A DNA stretch of 64,000 nucleotides from Halanaerobium kushneri (GTDB lineage Bacteria > Bacillota > Halanaerobiia > Halanaerobiales > Halanaerobiaceae). The stretch is from positions 62,001 through 126,000 of the forward strand of contig NZ_FTNC01000006.1 in assembly GCF_900156285.1 (NCBI RefSeq), in the 5' to 3' direction. A model generated the notes under the pieces. The model was not told the origin of the DNA. It ran no database searches and worked only from the letters and a program-made list of their open reading frames with translations. A program made the position numbers and the translations under genes. Positions 27,976 through 35,938 of the stretch are shown piece after piece (position 1 is the first letter of the stretch; the number at the start of each line of letters is the position of its first letter).

Positions 27976-27978
27976 CTA
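27961..27978 (-). promoter_or_regulatory. MarR operator candidate, distal copy
   Basis: Perfect inverted repeat TAGTTG-N6-CAACTA that covers the -35 box; the partner copy lies past the start site. Occupation of either copy would block RNA polymerase. Confidence 0.75.
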
Positions 27979-28015
27979 AATAAGATTAAAATTAGATTAA
28001 ATTTTTATTTTTTTG

Positions 28016-28050
28016 ACAAAAAAATAACCTCTCAACTTAAATGAGAGGTT
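28016..28050 (-). terminator. Intrinsic terminator after trpP
   Basis: Minus strand AACCTCTCA/TGAGAGGTT nine-pair stem, 7-base loop, then ATTTTTTT, about 20 bases after the stop. Confidence 0.92.
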
Positions 28051-28070
28051 AATAAAAATTAAATTTTCAA

Positions 28071-28604
28071 CTAAACAACTTCGTTTTTGGCTCCTTTAAC
28101 TTCTACATCCATTGCAAAATCAACTACACTGAATACAATTACTGCTGTAATAGTATTAACTGCTGCTGCTGGAATTACTACTGTCGAAAATAAAACCGTA
28201 AAGGGACCAGGCAATCCAACTAGCAATGCAGCTGTACCCAAGAATATACAACCACTCAAAAGAGTACCAAAAGCTGTAATAATACCTGTAGATAATTTTC
28301 TCGATGGTAATTTTACTATAATTGGTATTAAAGGATAAACTATCATAAATGTTAATAGTTTATCTACCATATTTGCTACCTGTCCACCAGGAAAACCTGT
28401 GGTCAAAGCAGTAAAAATACCAGTAGATACTGCAACTAAAAAGCCCAATTTAAAATCCTGTTTGATAATCAATAAAATAAACATCATTGCCAGAGCAAAG
28501 TCAGGCTTCATTCCCATCACTATTGGAGGGAAAAATGCATGTAAAATAAATCCAATCGCCACCAACAAAGCCGCCTGTGCTAAATCTTTTGTACTAATTC
28601 TCAT
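28071..28604 (-). CDS. trpP: TrpP-type tryptophan transporter
   Basis: 177 residues, strongly hydrophobic with five to six membrane helices. MRISTKDLAQAALLVAIGF, HAFFPPIVMGMKPDFALAMMF, TALTTGFPGGQVANMVDKLLTF and the IITAFGTLLSGCIF helix match the TrpP family. TrpP is an ECF S-component-like importer of tryptophan. Its leader contains regularly spaced GAG/UAG triplets running through the ribosome site and start codon, the kind of target by which TRAP shuts off trpP in Bacillus. This supports the substrate assignment. Own promoter and terminator make it monocistronic. Confidence 0.87.
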   Translation of the reverse strand: MRISTKDLAQAALLVAIGFILHAFFPPIVMGMKPDFALAMMFILLIIKQDFKLGFLVAVSTGIFTALTTGFPGGQVANMVDKLLTFMIVYPLIPIIVKLPSRKLSTGIITAFGTLLSGCIFLGTAALLVGLPGPFTVLFSTVVIPAAAVNTITAVIVFSVVDFAMDVEVKGAKNEVV

Positions 28605-28677
28605 CTCAACTCATCTCTCCTTTTTATTTTTTTACTAATCTCAACTAATTTTAAGCTAATCTCTATTAGCTTTTCTA
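28594..28677 (-). promoter_or_regulatory. trpP leader with clustered GAG/UAG triplets (TRAP-like target) and a hairpin
   Basis: RNA sense is the minus strand. The cluster at 28594-28619 reads GAG-AU-GAG-UU-GAG-AU-GAG-AAU-UAG and spans the ribosome site and AUG. An upstream cluster (28635-28677) has UAG-UU-GAG-AU-UAG plus further UAG triplets and a perfect AAGCUAAU-AGAG-AUUAGCUU hairpin. TRAP binds such NAG triplets with 2-3 base spacing. No mtrB gene is in the window, so the binder is inferred. Confidence 0.6.
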
Positions 28678-28687
28678 ATTACCTAAT

Positions 28688-28716
28688 ATTATACATCAGC
28701 CAGAATAAATTGTCAA
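28688..28716 (-). promoter_or_regulatory. Consensus promoter of trpP
   Basis: Minus strand TTGACA (28711-28716), 17-base spacer, TATAAT (28688-28693). Leader of about 80 bases to the start codon. It lies directly behind the flagellar cluster; no terminator for flgJ is visible in between. Confidence 0.9.
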
Positions 28717-28743
28717 AATATTTGATATCAATTCAGTTAAAAG

Positions 28744-29070
28744 TTAGGTGTTTTTAAGCTGCTCAACCAGAGCCTGATTAAGTTCAGCCAACATTCCCTG
28801 CTTTCCTGCCATCTGACTGTATTCTCGGTACAACATATCCGAAAAAACATCTTCTGCATAACCACCATCAAGCATTTTATCATCAGCAAGTGTTTTTTTC
28901 ATTGAAGCAAACATTTTCTCAATGAAAATAGAACTGAACTCCTGAGCAGCTTTTTCCAGATTTTCTTCTTTTCCAGCAGAAGTTTTAATACTATTTTCTG
29001 ACTTCAGATTCTGCTGTTTATTAAGCTGATACTGAGCCAGTTGATGATAATTACTATTGAGTTTAACCAT
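28744..29070 (-). CDS. flgJ: FlgJ-like rod-binding protein (N-terminal domain only)
   Basis: 108 residues. The rod-binding domain core is clear: EKAAQEFSSIFIEKMFASMKK (about 38-58), DGGYAEDVFSDMLYREYSQMAGK and the C-terminal MLAELNQALVEQL. It lacks the muramidase domain of enterobacterial FlgJ, as is common outside gamma-proteobacteria. It caps or assists rod assembly in the periplasm. No signal peptide, as expected for a type III export substrate. Last gene of the flagellar cluster, directly after flgI. Confidence 0.9.
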   Translation of the reverse strand: MVKLNSNYHQLAQYQLNKQQNLKSENSIKTSAGKEENLEKAAQEFSSIFIEKMFASMKKTLADDKMLDGGYAEDVFSDMLYREYSQMAGKQGMLAELNQALVEQLKNT

Positions 29071-29112
29071 TCTTACACCTCGTTTTCCTACCAGTTATTT
29101 TATTTCGACTAT

Positions 29113-30246
29113 TTACTGAATTATTAATTCTGCATGCAGCGCCCCAGCAGCATCAATTTTCTGGATAATTGAAATAATATCCCGCGGAGTTGCACCAATA
29201 GCATTTAAAGCTGTCACAAGATCTTCAATAGTATTTTCCTGACTTACAACCATCATATTACCCTGTTGGCCTTCATCTACTTTAATCTTAACATCCTCAG
29301 TCACAGTAGTTTCTCCCGGGCTAAGTGGTGGTGGCTGCGATACATTTTCCTGAGTAGAAATACTAACTGAGAGATTACCATGAGCAACTGCTACAGTAGA
29401 TATCTGAACATTATGACTGAAAACAACAGTACCAGTTTTTTCGTCAATTACAACTCTGGCTTCAACAGCAGGAGTCACTTTTAAGCTGTTCACCTGGGCA
29501 ATAAAATTAACCATTCCCTGGTTAAAGTTTGCTGGTTTTGAAATTTGAATTGTTGAGTCATTCAATGCCCGGGCTGTACCCTGACCAAAATTATTATTAA
29601 TTGTTGTTGTAATCTGACTGGCAGTTTTAAAATTTGGATTGGCAAGTACATAAGTCAGTTGATTTTTATCCAGGCTAGAATTAATTTCTTTTTCTACCAG
29701 AGCACCTCCAGGTATTCTGCCAACAGTAGGATGATTTTGCTGTTCTGAATTAGAACTACCGCCTACACTGTAACCACCGACAGAAAGTGGACCCTGAGCA
29801 GAAGCATAAACTTCACCATTTGGAGCCTGAAGAGGTGTTAATAATAATGTTCCTCCCTGTAAACTATCAGCATCACCAATCGAACTTACTGTAATATCAA
29901 TTGGGTCACCATTATGAGCCACAGGTGGCAGCTCTGCAGTTACCATAACTGCAGCTATATTCTGGCTTGCAACCTGATTATCTGTTACATTAACACCAAA
30001 ATTCTGCAGCATATTGGCAACACTCTGAACTGTAGCCTGACTTCTATTGGAATCACCACTTCCGTTTAATCCAACTACAATACCATAGCCAATTAACTGA
30101 TTAACACGCTGTCCCTTAATCCTGGTTATATTACCAATTTCGACCTGAGGATCATTAACTGCTGCAGTCAGTGTCGAACTGATCAGCAGCAAAAAAATAG
30201 AAATAAATATAGTTCCAAAAGCTTTTGATTTCATTAAATTAAACAA
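29113..30246 (-). CDS. flgI: Flagellar P-ring protein FlgI
   Basis: 377 residues. Signal peptide near the start (SKAFGTIFISIFLLLISS, LTAA). Typical FlgI: EIGNITRIKGQRVNQLIGYGIVVGLNGSGDS, TVQSVANMLQNFGV, AAVMVTAELPP, GGTLLLTPLQAPNGEVYA, and the C-terminal ALNAIGATPRDIISIIQKI. It forms the ring around the rod in the peptidoglycan layer. Its presence with FlgH shows a flagellum built to cross an outer membrane. The start is a TTG at 30246, 5-6 bases after AAGGG; an ATG four codons later lacks a well-spaced site. Confidence 0.97.
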   Translation of the reverse strand: MFNLMKSKAFGTIFISIFLLLISSTLTAAVNDPQVEIGNITRIKGQRVNQLIGYGIVVGLNGSGDSNRSQATVQSVANMLQNFGVNVTDNQVASQNIAAVMVTAELPPVAHNGDPIDITVSSIGDADSLQGGTLLLTPLQAPNGEVYASAQGPLSVGGYSVGGSSNSEQQNHPTVGRIPGGALVEKEINSSLDKNQLTYVLANPNFKTASQITTTINNNFGQGTARALNDSTIQISKPANFNQGMVNFIAQVNSLKVTPAVEARVVIDEKTGTVVFSHNVQISTVAVAHGNLSVSISTQENVSQPPPLSPGETTVTEDVKIKVDEGQQGNMMVVSQENTIEDLVTALNAIGATPRDIISIIQKIDAAGALHAELIIQ

Positions 30247-30266
30247 ACTATCCCTTCTTTCAAATA

Positions 30267-30851
30267 CTAAAAAATAAAATTAAATAATCTAGTTAAAACT
30301 CCCGGGTCCTGTTTATCACCAACAACACCCTCCCCTTCATATTCTATATTTGCATTACTGACCCTTTTGGAAGAAACTTCATTATCAAAATTAATATCCT
30401 GTGGTCGAATTACTCCTTCTAAGATAATTGTCTGAATTTCACCATTAATTTTTACCCTTTTTGTTCCCTGAATTTTAAGATTACCATTTTCTCGTAATTC
30501 TACTACCTCAGTCGTTATGTCTGCCTCCAGAGTACCACTTCGTTGAGTCTGACCATCTGCGGATTCTGAATCTGAATAACTGAAATCAAAGAAAGGAAGA
30601 AAATCTAAAAATCCACTCCCTTCAGCATTGTAATCACTACCCTGACTCGCATCAGAATTAGCGCTCTGAATAGCACTAGCGTCTTCCTCAATTACTACAG
30701 TAATTATATCTCCCATTTCATACTCCGGATAATCCTGATACAAACCTTTAGAATTATCGCTCCAGAGTGATTCTGCAGCTGCAGCAGAAGTTGCCAGAAA
30801 AACTATTATAAGTACTATACTAATCAGTTTAAATTTACCTAAATAATACAT
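30267..30851 (-). CDS. flgH: Flagellar L-ring protein FlgH (no lipobox)
   Basis: 194 residues. Signal peptide 1-27 (FKLISIVLIIVFLATSAAAA). Mature LWSD...LYQDYPEYEMGDIITVVIEEDASA matches FlgH, followed by a Ser/Asp-rich linker and ITTEVVELRENGNLKIQGTKRVKINGE. The C-terminal half has ILEGVIRPQDINFDNEVSS. FlgH forms the bushing in the outer membrane. Classical FlgH is a lipoprotein, but this protein contains no cysteine at all, so it cannot be lipidated at an N-terminal Cys. Located between flgA and flgI. Confidence 0.95.
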   Translation of the reverse strand: MYYLGKFKLISIVLIIVFLATSAAAAESLWSDNSKGLYQDYPEYEMGDIITVVIEEDASAIQSANSDASQGSDYNAEGSGFLDFLPFFDFSYSDSESADGQTQRSGTLEADITTEVVELRENGNLKIQGTKRVKINGEIQTIILEGVIRPQDINFDNEVSSKRVSNANIEYEGEGVVGDKQDPGVLTRLFNFIF

Positions 30852-30864
30852 ATTTGCACCTCTC

Positions 30865-31836
30865 TTAATCTGAGATCATTTTAACCTCAGTTGGTGAAAC
30901 TACTTCAACCTGAAATTGATAACCACTGTTTAAATTTTCAACCGTAATGATTTCACCAATTTTTCCTCTTTCTTTAGCCTCTACAAAGGTAGAAACTTTT
31001 ATATTATTAACTTCAACTTTTAAATGTAATTTTTGTCCCCATTTTACTACATAGGGGGTCTTTAAATAATTTGACTTTAGTATTTCACCTTTTTTTAATC
31101 GCCTTGATAATTGAACATTATTGAAATCGACTTCTGACCAGCTCTGAATAACTTCTGTTGGATCACCTGAAATCTTTTGCTCTCGAATTGAAAAGTCCGA
31201 TTTATTAATTTTTGAATTACTTTTTAAACTTTTATCTGCTGTCAGCACCTTAAGCAGCAGTTTGACTTTAACAGGATAAAAAAGACTTCGTATTTTTTTA
31301 TCATTCTGCCATATTTCAAGCTTTAGATTAATATCCGGCAGAGATAAATTTTGGTTTTCAGCAACCTTTATTTGATAATCACCTGCTGCAATTTCAATAT
31401 TATGGGTAGAACTTTTACTTTCAATTAATATATCTTCAGCCTTAAAGTCAAGCTCAGTTTTTAAATAATCTTTAACCAACCTAGAAATCTCATCCTCGGT
31501 AATCACCCTACTTCGACGGCGAACAATTACTGTTGCCGGCATCCGGAGTTTAAACTGTGATTTTTTATAGTCCAAATTTTGGATGCTTAAATCAACAAGA
31601 ACTCGACTCAGCCTTTTTTGATATCCTGGACCGGGAGAAGATTTAAAAACTAAATTTTTGAGTTCACTCAGAGCAGAATCAGAGAGCTCTGGAGCTTTAA
31701 TTTGAGCAATTTCGCCCAGATAAATCTCGGCAGAACTAACTTCTACTTCTTTTTGTATTTCAATTTCAAAAGCAGCAGTATTAGTAGTTATAATTATTGT
31801 TAAGATCACCGCTAAAAAAACAATTATTTTCTTCAT
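30865..31836 (-). CDS. flgA: Flagellar P-ring assembly chaperone FlgA
   Basis: 323 residues, longer than enterobacterial FlgA (about 220). Signal peptide 1-22 (KIIVFLAVILTIIITTNTAA). The N-terminal region (30-195) includes a basic VIVRRRSRVITEDEISRLV stretch. The C-terminal SAF-like domain (about 200-323) contains SNSKINKSDFSIREQKI, RRLKKGEILKSNYLKTPYVVKWG and the end segment GEIITVENLNSG. It helps FlgI assemble into the P ring in the periplasm. Gene order flgG-flgA-flgH-flgI is typical of diderm flagellar clusters. Confidence 0.92.
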   Translation of the reverse strand: MKKIIVFLAVILTIIITTNTAAFEIEIQKEVEVSSAEIYLGEIAQIKAPELSDSALSELKNLVFKSSPGPGYQKRLSRVLVDLSIQNLDYKKSQFKLRMPATVIVRRRSRVITEDEISRLVKDYLKTELDFKAEDILIESKSSTHNIEIAAGDYQIKVAENQNLSLPDINLKLEIWQNDKKIRSLFYPVKVKLLLKVLTADKSLKSNSKINKSDFSIREQKISGDPTEVIQSWSEVDFNNVQLSRRLKKGEILKSNYLKTPYVVKWGQKLHLKVEVNNIKVSTFVEAKERGKIGEIITVENLNSGYQFQVEVVSPTEVKMISD

Positions 31837-31882
31837 AATTATGCACCTCTGGCCACTGCTTTATTCAATAGTTAGCAACTTA

Positions 31883-32665
31883 TTATCTCTTCAGCTGATT
31901 GGCTGTCTGCAGCATCTCATCCGAAGCCTGAATAGCTTTTGAGTTAGTCTCATATGCTCTCTGAGCTGCAATCATATTTACCATTTCTTCTACTACTTTA
32001 ACATTTGACATTTCTAAAAAGCCCTGAGTTACTGTACCAAAACCAGCTTCTCCAGGAACTCCCTGCATAGCCTGCCCGGAAGCAACTGTCTGTAAATAAA
32101 GATTCCTTCCTTCACTGGAAAGACCGGCTGGATTGGCAAAACGATATAACTGAATTTGACCCAGTTGTTGATTTTCACCATTCACTTTGGCATTTACTGT
32201 ACCATCGGAAGTTATTGATATTTCTGTCGCTTCCTGTGGAATCTGAAATCCAGGATCTATCTGATAACCATCCGAAGTAACTATATTACCATTACTGTCC
32301 TGTTTAAAGGAACCATCTCTGGTATAAGCATAATTCCCATCTGGCAGCTGTATTCTAAAGAAGCCATCTCCTTCAATAACCATATCCAGGGGACTATCAG
32401 TATTTTGAATATTTCCCTGAGTAAATATTTTCTGGGTACTGTTAACTTTAGATCCATGACCAACCTCAATCCCGGTCGGAATTTCTGCTCCCTGAGCATT
32501 TGGTGTCCCGGATTCTCTCATATTTGTATAAATTAAATCCGCAAAATTAATTTTAGATTTTTTAAATCCACTTGTATTTACATTGGCCAGGTTATTAGAA
32601 ATAACATCGATATTAGTCTGCTGTGAATTCATTCCTGTTGCTGATGTCCATAAAGCACTAATCAT
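31883..32665 (-). CDS. flgG: Flagellar distal rod protein FlgG
   Basis: 260 residues from ATG 32665 (GAGGTG upstream; a GTG three codons earlier lies in the ribosome site). N-terminal rod signature ISALWTSATGMNSQQTNID followed by NNLANVNTSGFKKSK; central DMVIEGDGFFRIQLPDGNYAYTRDG; C-terminal VVEEMVNMIAAQRAYETNSKAI and SDEMLQTANQLKR. FlgG forms the distal rod. It follows flgF after a 126-base gap holding a structured RNA element. Confidence 0.97.
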   Translation of the reverse strand: MISALWTSATGMNSQQTNIDVISNNLANVNTSGFKKSKINFADLIYTNMRESGTPNAQGAEIPTGIEVGHGSKVNSTQKIFTQGNIQNTDSPLDMVIEGDGFFRIQLPDGNYAYTRDGSFKQDSNGNIVTSDGYQIDPGFQIPQEATEISITSDGTVNAKVNGENQQLGQIQLYRFANPAGLSSEGRNLYLQTVASGQAMQGVPGEAGFGTVTQGFLEMSNVKVVEEMVNMIAAQRAYETNSKAIQASDEMLQTANQLKR

Positions 32666-32716
32666 ATTTTCCACCTCATTTATTTTTTTGGAAGTGGACA
32701 GACTGAAATAAATTTA

Positions 32717-32782
32717 ATTGAAAACTGCTGTCTCTTTCAGTCAACAGCAGTAAGAGCTTCCTTTTCAGGTCCGGCTCTCAAT
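32717..32782 (-). ncRNA. Three-way-junction RNA element, copy 2 (upstream of flgG)
   Basis: RNA sense is the minus strand. P1 AUUGA/UCAAU (32778-32782 with 32717-32721). P2 GAGCCGGACCU-GAAA-AGGAAGCUC-type hairpin (32754-32777). P3 ACUGCUGU/ACAGCAGU (32724-32731 with 32744-32751). P2 is nearly identical to the element before flgE, whereas P1 and P3 differ but still pair. The P3 loop GACUGAAA is complementary to UUUCAGUC at 32701-32708. Confidence 0.65.
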
Positions 32783-32791
32783 CTAAAATAT

Positions 32792-33544
32792 TTATGCCCG
32801 TCCAACTTCATTAATCACTTTGTTTAATGTCTCATCAATACTACTAATGACTTTCTGGTTTGATTCATAATGCCGGGTAGTCTTAATCATTTTTGCCATT
32901 TCTTCTACAATTTTAACATTAGAACCTTCTAAATACCCCTGAGCAATTCCAGCGTCAGTTTCAACAGCTACTGCCCCTTCCTGAGCTGCATAAAGATTAT
33001 CACCCTGCTGCAGTAATTGGGACTCATCTTCAAAATTCATCAGTGCAATCTGTGCTCCCTGAAGACCATTATTAAAAGTGATCTGACCGTCAGCACTAAC
33101 CCTAAAATCCTGGTCAGGAATAAGCTGAATTCTCTCTCCAGCACTATCCAGCACATAATTGCCGCTCTGGGTTACAAGCTCGGAATCAGAATTGATAGTA
33201 AAATTACCATCCCGAGTGTATCTGTTGCCTGCATCAGTTTCAATTACAAAAAATCCTTTCCCTTCAACAGCAAAATCTAAATAATTATCAGTGCGTTGAA
33301 AAACCCCCTGACTCATATCTTTAAAACTCTGCTCTACATAGGAACCTGTTGCCAACTCACCTATTTCCTTATCAGCTTTACCATTTTCAATCCTGCTTAA
33401 AAGCATTTCGGGAAAAGAAGCAGTGATAGCTTCTGATTTTTTAAAGCCGGCTGTATTAACATTGGCCAGATTATTGGAACGAATATTTGTCTTTTTCTCC
33501 AGCACATTCATCGAAGAAGCGGCAGTATATAAGCCTCTAATCAT
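32792..33544 (-). CDS. flgF: Flagellar proximal rod protein FlgF
   Basis: 250 residues. Rod/hook family with N-terminal MIRGLYTAASSMNVLEKKTNI and SNNLANVNTAGFKKSEAI, central DFAVEGKGFFVIETDAGNRYTRDG and C-terminal YLEGSNVKIVEEMAKMIKTTRHYESNQK. It is the first of two adjacent FlgG-family genes; shorter and more divergent than the second, so FlgF is the natural assignment. AAGGAGGTG precedes the ATG. Confidence 0.92.
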   Translation of the reverse strand: MIRGLYTAASSMNVLEKKTNIRSNNLANVNTAGFKKSEAITASFPEMLLSRIENGKADKEIGELATGSYVEQSFKDMSQGVFQRTDNYLDFAVEGKGFFVIETDAGNRYTRDGNFTINSDSELVTQSGNYVLDSAGERIQLIPDQDFRVSADGQITFNNGLQGAQIALMNFEDESQLLQQGDNLYAAQEGAVAVETDAGIAQGYLEGSNVKIVEEMAKMIKTTRHYESNQKVISSIDETLNKVINEVGRA

Positions 33545-33556
33545 TTTAACACCTCC

Positions 33557-35155
33557 TTATACATTAGTTTTCTGTCTTAACTCCTTATTAACTTCAGTAA
33601 AGGCACATTTCGAAATTTTGTTGCGAATAATCATTTTATCCTTACTACTTAAAAGCTGTACTCCAGGGAAAATACAGTTATTAACTTTTATAACCGCCTC
33701 CTCAGATGCAGTTAACTGTTCTTCCAGTTCTTCAATTTCAGACTCAAGTTCTGATTTTCTTTCTTCCAGCTCATCTTTAGTAGCTTTTAATTTAGAAAAC
33801 ATTTCTCGCTTATTTGCTGGTAACTTGATTCCTTTTTCTTTCATTGATTTTAATAGATCTACACTTTTGATTACCTTATCCAGATTGTTCTCCACTGTCT
33901 CCAGCTCATCTTTGGCAGCTTTGAATTTCTTGCGCAGTTCTGGCTCCAGCCCAATCTCAATATATGTCTTTGTTGCCAGACTGGAGCCAATCATATTTGC
34001 TTCGATGATATTTTGGGCCATAACCCGCCCGCCAACAATTAAACCTTTACCTCCACTTACTATAACACTATTTTTAGCAGTAACATGACTGTGCATTATT
34101 GCCTCATGTACTCTTACATTATTGGCTTTAATTTCAGCATTTTCTACAAAACGAGCATTTACATCACCACTGGCATTAATTTCGCCTTTATTCCTGCCCA
34201 AAAAACCTTTTTTTATTAAAACACTACCTCCACTTTCAATTTTTGCAGCACCTACATTTCCTGCAATTTCTATATCTCCAGAAGCTTTAACAACAAAACC
34301 TTCTCTAACATTACCACTAATTTTAACACTACCAACAAAATCTATATTACCTTCTTCCAGGTCTACATCCCCTTTGACCTGATAAACAGGATTAATAGAT
34401 ATTTTTGTCCCATTACGCACTATCTGACCGTCTTTAGCAGCATAAATGCTGTTATTTTTTTTGACAGTGTTTTTGGCACGAGGTAATTTTACGGACTTAG
34501 GAACAGGAGCTTTAATTTCCTCTCCAAAAACATCTTTTCCTGGTTCACCTGCGGTTGGTTCTACCATTGTTACAATTTTTTCTCCCCGACGAACATTATT
34601 AATTAAATTTTTGGAATGAAAATCCATGGTTCCATCTTCTCGTAGAGTACCAATATTATTTTCCTTCTCTTCAAAATGATAAATTAGATATCCATCTTCT
34701 CCTGGTAAAGGTTCTTTCCCTTCAGCAATTACTTCTCTTTTTACCGGCTGTCTAATTTTTAAAACCTGTTTTATTTTTTCTTCTTTGATTCCATAGCTAA
34801 TATTCTTATCTGCCAGCAGCTCTTTTAAATCTCCAAATTTAATTTCCTTCCCATCTCTACCCGGAGTAAAATCTAATAAAACTTTTAATCCTTCATTAGA
34901 AACTTCAATTTCTATTTTATCATCTTCGGAAGGCAAATTTATATTTTCAGCAATTTTAAACCATTCTTCCTGCTCATTACTTAGTGCTTTTTTAATTTTT
35001 TCATAATCTGCTTCCATAATATTATTTTCTACTAAAAAATCTTCAATCTCTAGTAAATCTGGATTATTATCCAACCTTAATTTCAATAATATTTCATCTT
35101 CTGTAAACTTAAGCAGACAATTCTGGTCTTTTCTATCAAACTGCTCTTTACTCAC
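33557..35155 (-). CDS. fapA: FapA family (DUF342) flagellar-associated protein
   Basis: 532 residues. The long beta-helix-like FapA domain (about 150-390) has hallmark segments MVEPTAGEPGKDVFGEEI, IYAAKDGQIV, and repeated ISGNV / IEIAGNVG / ASGDVNARFVENAEI turns. A coiled coil follows (about 400-500). FapA-like proteins occur in flagellar operons of many Firmicutes and in Vibrio, where FapA affects polar flagellar assembly; the molecular role is not well defined. The start is GTG after GAGAGGTAGG. It sits between fliA and flgF. Confidence 0.9.
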   Translation of the reverse strand: MSKEQFDRKDQNCLLKFTEDEILLKLRLDNNPDLLEIEDFLVENNIMEADYEKIKKALSNEQEEWFKIAENINLPSEDDKIEIEVSNEGLKVLLDFTPGRDGKEIKFGDLKELLADKNISYGIKEEKIKQVLKIRQPVKREVIAEGKEPLPGEDGYLIYHFEEKENNIGTLREDGTMDFHSKNLINNVRRGEKIVTMVEPTAGEPGKDVFGEEIKAPVPKSVKLPRAKNTVKKNNSIYAAKDGQIVRNGTKISINPVYQVKGDVDLEEGNIDFVGSVKISGNVREGFVVKASGDIEIAGNVGAAKIESGGSVLIKKGFLGRNKGEINASGDVNARFVENAEIKANNVRVHEAIMHSHVTAKNSVIVSGGKGLIVGGRVMAQNIIEANMIGSSLATKTYIEIGLEPELRKKFKAAKDELETVENNLDKVIKSVDLLKSMKEKGIKLPANKREMFSKLKATKDELEERKSELESEIEELEEQLTASEEAVIKVNNCIFPGVQLLSSKDKMIIRNKISKCAFTEVNKELRQKTNV

Positions 35156-35175
35156 TTTTAATTACCTACCTCTCA

Positions 35176-35922
35176 TTAGAAAAAATATTCTTTTGATCTA
35201 CTCAGCATTCCCCGCAGGCGTCGAATTGCCTGACTATGCAGCTGAGAAACTCTTGCTGCAGACAACTCTAGCACTTCTGCTATTTCAACCTGAGTTAGTT
35301 CTTCATAGTAATATAAAGTTAAAACCAGTTTTTCGTTTTCAGAAAGCAAATCAATTTTTTTAGATAACAAATCAACAGCTTCCTGATCTGTTAATCTATC
35401 AACTGCCTGATCAAGATCAGCAGCAATTAATTCTATTAATTCAGCTCCATCAAATTCATGGGACAGTGAAATCCAATTAGCCAGCTGACTGTGTCTTTCA
35501 ATAGTATTTAATCTATTTTCACTAATTCCTGTTAATTCTGCAAGTTCTTTTTGATCTGGCTCTCTGCCGGTTTTAGCCTTAAAATTTTCTCGCTGCTCTT
35601 CTACTCTTTTTAATTCTCTTCGCATATTATCCGGAAGCCAGTCCTTACTTCTTAAATAATCATAAATTTCTCCCTTAATCCTTGGCAGAGCAAAAGTAGA
35701 AAATTCAACTCCTCTTTGATAGTCAAATTTTTCTACTGCCTCAATCAAACCAATTATTCCATAACTTTCTAAATCTTCAGCTTCAATTTGATCAGGAAGC
35801 ATAATAATAATTCTACCTACAGCATACCTTACCAGTCCCAGATGTTTTAAGATAATCTCTTCTCTAGCCTGCTGATTATTATTTAGCCTGTATTTTTTCC
35901 AGAGTAATTTATCTAAAGCCAT
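35176..35922 (-). CDS. fliA: Flagellar sigma factor FliA/SigD
   Basis: 248 residues. Sigma-70 region 2 (about 12-85: LGLVRYAVGRI, EDLESYGIIGLIEAVEKFDYQRGVEFSTFALPRIKGEIYDYLR split across the -10 binding helices), region 3 (about 90-150: TGREPDQKELAELTGIS), region 4 (about 195-245: LVLTLYYYEELTQVEIAEVLELSAARVSQLHSQA). It directs late flagellar and chemotaxis transcription. No region 1.1, as expected. No SigD-type promoter (TAAA-N15-GCCGATAT) was seen ahead of cheY or flgB, so the early operon seems to use the main sigma factor. No flgM is in the window. Confidence 0.95.
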   Translation of the reverse strand: MALDKLLWKKYRLNNNQQAREEIILKHLGLVRYAVGRIIIMLPDQIEAEDLESYGIIGLIEAVEKFDYQRGVEFSTFALPRIKGEIYDYLRSKDWLPDNMRRELKRVEEQRENFKAKTGREPDQKELAELTGISENRLNTIERHSQLANWISLSHEFDGAELIELIAADLDQAVDRLTDQEAVDLLSKKIDLLSENEKLVLTLYYYEELTQVEIAEVLELSAARVSQLHSQAIRRLRGMLSRSKEYFF

Positions 35923-35938
35923 AATAATCTCCCTTTAA

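Noticed and set aside
33423-34088. 221-codon plus-strand open frame
   Set aside because: Lies opposite fapA; composition is Ser/Leu/Ile-rich as expected from the complement of a coding frame, with no ribosome site or family resemblance.
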